A stretch of DNA of 10,496 nucleotides from Phoronis ovalis. Lineage: Eukaryota; Phoronida; Phoronidae. The notes beneath the pieces are model-generated. The model searched no databases. It worked only from the letters and a program-made list of their open reading frames with translations, and had not been told where the DNA came from. The DNA lies in NCBI GenBank assembly GCA_028565635.1, contig JAOXYB010063023.1, forward strand, positions 1 through 10,496, read 5' to 3'. Position numbers and translations under genes: made by a program. Shown in pieces: positions 1 through 10,496 of the stretch; positions within the stretch are counted from its first letter, which is position 1, and the number at the start of each line of letters is the position of its first letter.

Positions 1-2082
1 TTTCAGAAATTATAAAATCTGAAAAAGGGGGTGTGTACGAATAACGGAGTTGTACGAATTGAGAAGAATTACCGTAGCTATCAGGTATTCACATAAAAAA
101 GTTTATCTAAGAAAATGCTGAAATTATGGGGTTTGTGCCTTGTGGTAGCTATACCCCCACTATTGTAACAAGTATTCTGCAAAAATACTGTATAAAATTC
201 AGTACAGTATGAATTGTTTGATGAAAGGGATGTAATTGTGATATACAACAGGAAAGAAAAGTAATTACTGTTGCTGGTAAAAAGTCTGTGTTTGCTAAAA
301 TAATCCAAACAAGTCAGGTCTTGCCAAGGTCATTATGTTTTGAAACATTGTGTAGCATTTGAACTGACCAAATTGGGAGTGAAAGCTTTTTAGTCTTTTC
401 TTAGTGTCTAGTGTTGTATTTTTTAAGCCTTTTTTTCTATAAAAAATTATGCATGTTAAACATATGTTCTCTTTGTCTTCTTGAATATATAATTTATCAG
501 AATATTATAATTGTACTAAAGTTTAAAAATCCTTAGTTGTTAATACCACTAATTTTGAGCTTATCATAGCTTAGTGCTGCAGACACTATGTCTCAGATTT
601 TATCATTTTATCACAAAAAAGTTTTGTACACTACAGTCAGTTATAATTAAGTTTGTTTCATTAAAAATACTGTTTTAAATTAACTGACAGCTTGAAAATT
701 GCTTTTTGATGGTATAAAATGAAAAAACACTGGAATACTGTTGGGGATGGATGTCTTTTCATGCATTGTCAAAAATTCCATACTAGACATAACACAACCT
801 CAATTTGCTGTTACCCTGAAACTCATTTCCAACTTATTGTATATTTTCATGTGACAGGTCAAAGTTTTTATTTAAATTACACCAAAATATACTGTAGGCT
901 GTAGGGATTTTTAGAAACATACAGGAAATAGTTCAGTTTTTCTTCAGAAAGTTATGTCAGTGGTAAATTGATTATACATCTAGTAAAATCAGAAAATGTT
1001 GTGGACTTGCATCTAATGCTGTTTTTATTGTCATTTAGTATTGACTTATAGCTACTGGTCAGTGACAGTGTCAATTAAGCTCACTATAGGTAATATTTAT
1101 TCTTGAATTTAATACAGTATTATTGAGTTCTTTTAAAAAATGTAAATTCTTATAAGTTATCATCTATTAAAATGTTGTTGTTTTTGGCATCATGCAACAA
1201 ATGGCAATAGAGTCATCCTTTTTGTATATAAGGCATCAAAATAGAGAAAAAGACCATAAACAGAATAGAAATTGTCCACACCAACTGCAAACATAATACA
1301 GATCTGGATACACATTGCTGTGTATTGTGATATTTGACTACTGACTGAAATGAATACCAGACAATCTGTAACAATTCACGTCTTTTATGAAGCATAAACT
1401 AAGTTTTGTGACTATTAAATCTAATGAAATGAAATGTGTATTATTAATGTGCTGGAATGAATGGACAGATCAATAAATTGAAATAAACCATTTAAAACTC
1501 TTAGGTAATGTCATAATATGTTTCTCAAAGTTCAGTTATGATTCACAGCACAACTTAAGTAATACACAATGTGCTACAACTCTGATAACAGTAGCTTTAT
1601 TCATAGATAACTCATAGGTTTTTAATGCAGCAATTTTGAAGTAATTTGTTTCATATTAATCAGCTGTATCAGCAGTATACAACAGAATTCTAACACCTAT
1701 CAGTTGTGTGAGATTTATCAAATTCTTATTTAAATATAAAGTTTGTAGCTAATTAATAACCTGTAATTATTAGTGATAGATTGCTGTGTAATAGCATAAT
1801 TTCATATTATGTTTAAGCAAATTTATAGTTTAAATTATTCCTCGGGTTCTGATCCATGTTTTTAGTGCCATAAATATTGAATGTTGTGTAGAACACGGAT
1901 TGAAATGTCAATATTTCAAATCTGAAACTCATTTTTAGATGTACAAACACATTCCTGTCCTAGTAAGGTAGCAGTCTACTGATTTGGTAGCAAGTTTTAT
2001 AAAATCATATTGTTTCCAAGAAAGAATTTGAAAAGATAATCAGTTTCTTTTGGCGGATATTATAATTCTAGCCATTTTTCAG
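1..2082 (+). other. Upstream non-coding stretch, probable TRIM9 intron
   Basis: No exon with recognisable protein similarity was found on either strand. RING and B-box Cys/His patterns expected for the missing TRIM9 N-terminus are absent, so they lie further upstream and this stretch is inferred to be one long intron. The sequence is AT-rich with only short chance frames (at most about 60 codons). Small inverted repeats occur at 1-24 (TTTCAGA / TCTGAAA) and 1872-1916. Confidence 0.6.
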
Positions 2083-6810
<4,728 letters not shown>

Positions 6811-6870
6811 TTTACGCATGTAAAAATAGTAAATAATTATTAGCATCACTTTCTCTATCTTAGGGATAGT

Positions 6871-6876
6871 AATAAA
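6871..6876 (+). promoter_or_regulatory. Candidate poly(A) signal AATAAA, proximal
   Basis: This is the first canonical hexamer after the TRIM9 stop, 60 nt downstream. A second follows at 6992-6997. In DNA this AT-rich the hexamer also occurs often by chance, so usage is unproven. Confidence 0.35.
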
Positions 6877-7251
6877 TTAAAGTAGTACATTGTGTAAGGG
6901 CTAGTGAAAAACTTGTTCTTTGGTGCTTTTTAAAATTTTTTTGACAGTCTCAAAACTGCATTAAATTAATTTAACAACCGAAGGAACTGTTAATAAAAGT
7001 GTTATTATATGAACAAAGGTGCTTCTTTAAGCTGTCATTCGTTAATGGCATTGCTTGTTTGTAAATTTTTCTGTACATGTTTCTTTGTGTTACATTTAGA
7101 TATTATTTGAGGAATATGCAGTTTAGCCAAGTTGTCTTCACTTTGAAATCTTTTAAATATTGATGTAACAACCAATGGAACTAAAGGGAAATATAACTTC
7201 AAAAATGTACGCTATACCAAAACATGTATAGTTATTAAGTACACAACGATG

Positions 7252-7257
7252 AATAAA
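7252..7257 (+). promoter_or_regulatory. Candidate poly(A) signal AATAAA, distal
   Basis: Canonical hexamer about 440 nt after the stop. A minus-strand AATAAA (plus-strand TTTATT at 7272-7277) lies 14 nt further on, so the site could in principle end transcripts from either side. Transcript 3' ends are needed to tell it from chance. Confidence 0.25.
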
Positions 7258-8620
7258 ACACTAAACATGTCTTTATTTGCAGACTATACTTGTATAGAAG
7301 TTCAGGATATTCTGAGTGTTGTGCACAAAGATACATATTTTTTTTGAAATGATCAAAACTTTGTGGGGTAGAAGTATAAGTACTATTGTTCTGTACATAT
7401 ATAGACAAGATTGTGGTAGTGTGTTTGTTGTTTGCTAAGTATAACAAATCGTGCATCTGATCATGTCGTGACGTTGCCATTTAATTGTTTATCCGTTATT
7501 ATTGTGTTTCTTACCATACAAGTTGCTCAAAGTCCCTGATTGCTTCATTATGACATATACTTTATATTGAGCACATAGTTGTGTATGAATGTGAATTACA
7601 TACAGTGTATTTATTGTTTCAGCATGCCTTTAGTTCATTTAATTAAAAACTTGTCCAGTTGGCTTCAGTTTATATGAAGTAAAGTGAATACAGAAAACAA
7701 GTGTCAAAGATTGCACATTATTGACATACAGGAGTGCCTATTTGTATATTGTTATATTACAAATTTGGTTCGATATTCTCACCATGGTCGAAAGCAGTGC
7801 ACTTTTTGTCTAATTGTGCAGGGAATTTGTGGTATTCCAATCAGTATTATGCGCCATGGTTCTAAAACATTAGTACTAATGGATATATAATACTTCAGGA
7901 TGTATTTAATTGTTGTCTGCTTAATTTATTTATTTGTTGCTAAATTAGGAATTGTTTGCTCTTTCAATTCCGTGAAATGAAAATATATATTTTGTAGATA
8001 GGGACCATAGTTAGTGTCACGTTACATAGTTTTTTACTATGTAGAAAATTACTATATTTTTATGTAGAGTTTGAGCTTGTGGAAAATATCCTAATGTGGC
8101 ATTTCCCTTGTTTTGAGCTAGATGAGACTTATATCGAAGTAGATTTCCAAGTATAGAACTACTTTTTGTGTGCAGGTTATTGTAATCTTACTGTGACTGT
8201 GCAAATTAGTTCTGAAGTGCATGATTTCTATGTAAATAATTGAGGATTACAAGTTTGCTCACCATGTTGGCAAGAGTTGAAACAGAAATATTTGATTACA
8301 TCCCATGGAAGTGGCACTATTCAGTTAATGATATTTTAATAAGTGGAAATCTACAATCTGTCATGTCTGGTTGTCATGTTGATATTCTACTGTTAAGCAT
8401 AGTTAGTATTAATAAAAATTTCCTAGTTTGATACACCAATTATGTGTAAAGAAATTGTACCTTCTAGAGATCCAATATAGAATTTGTTATCAAAAATATT
8501 GTGTTTGTTCTTTTTTAGCCACTGACAGTCGTGTATGTTGTCATGGCATATCACCAGACAAATTACCAACTGACTATTTAATACAACTGAACAGACAGAT
8601 TAAAATATTATTTCATTTTA

Positions 8621-8660
8621 TGAGCTTCTGAGCATCACACTGAGCTTCTGAGCATCACAC
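8621..8660. repeat. Exact 20-bp tandem duplication
   Basis: TGAGCTTCTGAGCATCACAC occurs at 8621-8640 and again, without mismatch, at 8641-8660, followed by ACACATTT. Each unit contains two 8-bp near-copies (TGAGCTTC and TGAGCATC) and ends in a CA run. This looks like a two-copy minisatellite produced by slippage. It lies between the two convergent genes. Confidence 0.95.
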
Positions 8661-9713
8661 ACACATTTGAATTTTCCAACTATTAAAATAATTATGTACA
8701 TCAGAACCGAAATTCTGCAAGAAAAATTTAATATTCCAAATTTCTGCAAGTTGACAAAATGTTACAACATTAAATACTAGGGAACCTACAACAGATGGGA
8801 ATGTCAAGCAATGACTTAACACAGGATGCAGCATAGATTTTTTTATTATGCACTCGATATGTATGGAATTGATATTAGCCGATCCAAAAATGTAGCAATG
8901 TGGCAACATACTGACAATAATATATTTTTAATTTACAAAATCTAATGTCATATCAAAACTGGTTCTTGTGTACACTGGTATATTGCACAAATCTATGATT
9001 TAAAATACAAATGTGATAGCTTTATATACAATTTTACATAATATTTAATTACGGTAACAAAACATTAGAAGATAAAATGCAGCTTTTTCCAGATATTCAT
9101 GGTATCGATCTTTAGAAAGAATATTTAATGTGTATGTTGGTGCAGTAATTAGCTGATATTTAGTCAATGCTAAATTGAACCACATCTAAAAGGAAAGTTC
9201 CATAAAATTCTTTACATAGTTTATTGCCGCCCCATTTTCTATATGCTATCAAGTACAATAATATCTTGAACGAGAATTATTGCTAGAATAAATTGAAAAT
9301 CTCCACGTCTTTTTACAGTATTAAAACAGTCCTCCTATCAGATGACTTCACAATATCTTTATCAAGGATTTTTACATGTTTTTGATGATCTGTCAATGAT
9401 CATTACATTCCCATTGTAGTTGTGCATGTTTTTTATCAATTGGTGGGCAGAGTAAAACTATACTTGAAGCAAATTTATCCACACAAATAATAGCCATTCA
9501 GAAATTCATCAACTTGCTGATGATCTTAACAATAAATTGTATTCATCAACGTTCAGCAACAGAAGTTTCCGGTTTTCTAATATTAATGTTGACATGAGAT
9601 AGCTATGAAAGTTCTTAACAAGTAATTATGCAATCATCATTTCTTCTGTTTTGTTTCTGATATATAAAATAATTTAGCAGTTAAAATTGCACCAGTTGCA
9701 TTTTATGATCATT
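8661..9713 (-). other. Candidate 3' UTR of the minus-strand membrane-protein gene and spacer
   Basis: This is AT-rich DNA downstream (leftward) of the stop at 9714-9716. Minus-strand AATAAA hexamers appear as TTTATT at 9220-9225 and 8842-8847. The first would give a 3' UTR of about 0.5 kb and the second about 0.9 kb. An 84-codon minus-strand frame at 8655-8909 has no recognisable similarity and crosses the tandem repeat, so it is not called as a gene. Confidence 0.35.
9220..9225 (-). promoter_or_regulatory. Candidate poly(A) signal on minus strand
   Basis: TTTATT on the plus strand is AATAAA on the minus strand, about 490 nt beyond the stop of the 41-codon frame. Minus-strand sequence just beyond it contains a short GT-rich piece (GATGTGGTT). 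Usage is not proven. Confidence 0.25.
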
Positions 9714-9839
9714 TTATCCAGAATGAGGTGTAGGTGTTGGCTTTGGCTTGTTGTGAGAAAAAAATTTCCAATAAACAACTCCGCCTAATATAGCAAGTTC
9801 AACAAGAATGACAACAACTAAGATGAGCTTGTTTGTCAT
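9714..9839 (-). CDS. Small single-pass membrane protein, or last exon of a larger one
   Basis: On the minus strand an ATG at 9839-9837 opens 41 codons ending in TAA at 9716-9714. The protein begins MTNKLILVVVILVELAILGG, continues VVYWKFFSHN and ends KPKPTPTPHSG. Residues about 5-23 form one strongly hydrophobic helix interrupted by a single Glu at residue 14; the tail after it is basic and rich in proline. By the positive-inside rule the tail should face the cytosol or matrix. Four bases before the ATG is a good splice acceptor (TTTTTAATTTCAG, ending at 9844), so this is a terminal exon. It could be a complete small protein with a 5' UTR exon upstream. Alternatively it could be the membrane anchor and tail of a type I protein, reading in frame from the previous exon. 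I do not recognise a family. It is too short to be proved by length alone; the acceptor, hydrophobic pattern and higher GC than its surroundings support it. Confidence 0.6.
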   Translation of the reverse strand: MTNKLILVVVILVELAILGGVVYWKFFSHNKPKPTPTPHSG

Positions 9840-9843
9840 AAGT

Positions 9844-10496
9844 CTGAAATTAAAAATAAATAAACATTAGTAAAACATCAGGTTACATTATCACAGAATA
9901 CAAAAGAAGCCAAGGATTTCAGTGTATACAAGAGAGTTCTATAAAAACAGGTCACAGCGGTAAAACGGGAAGGATCCTTTGGAGAAATGACAAGTCACAT
10001 AATTTACTGAGAAACTGGTGTTCTTTTTCTATTCTTAACATTCACATAAGTGTTGTCTTACAAATAATTACTACAAGTTCATTCTATAAAATAACTGTAA
10101 TAATTATAAAGGATTTATGGTAAATGAATTTTTGGGAAATGTACAGATCATGAAATTATACAAATCTACACATGTGATAATATGTCAAAAATACAGATGA
10201 CAACTGTGTTTAATAATATATATTGTACTATTTATAGGTTTATAAGTTTATCAGAGCCAATAATAGTATTGTTAATAATATTAATCCACCATTCACATAT
10301 AAGGATGTGAATTTCAATTTGTTCTGCATGTACTTATTTACTACTGTTTGCCGCGACCCCGTGGTGTTTTGGTACTATGCTATTTATTTAGTTAATATTG
10401 CTGTAAAAGCAGAACTAGAGCGGCACCCACTAACTATAGATATTATTAAACTTAGCTTACGGTATTGGACAAGAATGTCTACTCTGCCAGACACTA
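9844..10496 (-). other. Intron and possible upstream exon of the minus-strand gene
   Basis: From the acceptor at 9844-9846 rightward the sequence is AT-rich with no clear coding pattern up to about 10345. A GC- and CpG-rich patch lies at 10350-10366 (CCGCGACCCCG). A consensus-like minus-strand donor GTAAGC is at 10460-10455, so 10461-10496 may be the 3' end of an upstream exon, with a 617-nt intron between. No other gene is supported. Confidence 0.4.

Larger units (their letters stand above)
6811..8620 (+). other. Candidate TRIM9 3' UTR and downstream sequence
   Basis: This AT-rich stretch follows the TRIM9 stop and has no gene that I can support. AATAAA hexamers on the plus strand at 6871, 6992, 7252 and 8411 are possible poly(A) signals; which are used cannot be decided here. 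Two matches to the Pumilio-type element TGTANATA occur (TGTACATA 7392-7399 and TGTAAATA 8231-8238). Short open frames at 7684-7890, 8240-8431 and 8428-8631 show no family similarity; the last has a slightly coding-like patch (see findings). Confidence 0.5.

Noticed and set aside
719-904. 61-codon plus-strand frame in the upstream intron, with several Cys and His
   Set aside because: The Cys/His spacing does not match the RING or B-box zinc patterns expected for the missing TRIM9 N-terminus, and there are no matching splice sites in the right phase.
1213-1395. 60-codon minus-strand frame with a hydrophobic C-terminal segment
   Set aside because: Stop-free runs of this length are expected several times by chance on two strands of 10 kb this AT-rich. 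There is no family similarity, another frame is also open over much of the stretch, and no supporting splice context was seen.
8655-8909. 84-codon minus-strand frame
   Set aside because: It has no recognisable domain, overlaps the 20-bp duplication at its end, and lies in what is probably 3' UTR or spacer. I could not support it as a gene.

Overview
This window is eukaryotic nuclear DNA. It is AT-rich, and its one clearly recognisable gene is split into short exons by GT...AG introns. The encoded protein is the C-terminal part of a TRIM9/TRIM67-type (class I, C-I) tripartite-motif E3 ubiquitin ligase, best called TRIM9 as in invertebrates with a single copy. AT-rich introns of about 0.2-1 kb and the protein sequence suggest an arthropod, probably an insect. 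The exact lineage is inference and cannot be settled from the sequence alone.

Layout on the plus strand. Positions 1-2082 hold no recognisable exon and are read as the intron that follows the missing RING/B-box exon(s). Eight coding exons follow: 2083-2178, 2441-2674, 2926-3082, 4108-4155, 5120-5259, 5488-5626, 5971-6195 and 6512-6810. Their phases join without conflict into 445 residues and a stop codon. In order they encode the coiled coil, the COS box, a short acidic linker, one fibronectin type III domain and a PRY/SPRY domain with an acidic tail. From about 6811 the sequence is candidate 3' UTR and intergenic DNA with several AATAAA hexamers.

Layout on the minus strand. A 41-codon reading frame at 9714-9839 begins just behind a good splice acceptor. 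It encodes one hydrophobic membrane segment followed by a basic, proline-rich tail. It is either a tiny single-pass membrane protein or the last exon of a larger one. A candidate upstream exon lies at the right edge (10461-10496). This gene and TRIM9 are convergent (tail to tail).

No rRNA, tRNA, CRISPR array, operon or intact transposon was seen. The points worth a second look are mostly splicing features: a 12-bp direct repeat across both splice sites of one TRIM9 intron, two nested in-frame donors on the small linker exon, and an in-frame alternative acceptor inside the SPRY domain. A possible intronic-polyadenylation isoform, the small membrane protein and an exact 20-bp tandem duplication are also listed. 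I did not find convincing evidence of a wholly new biological system.
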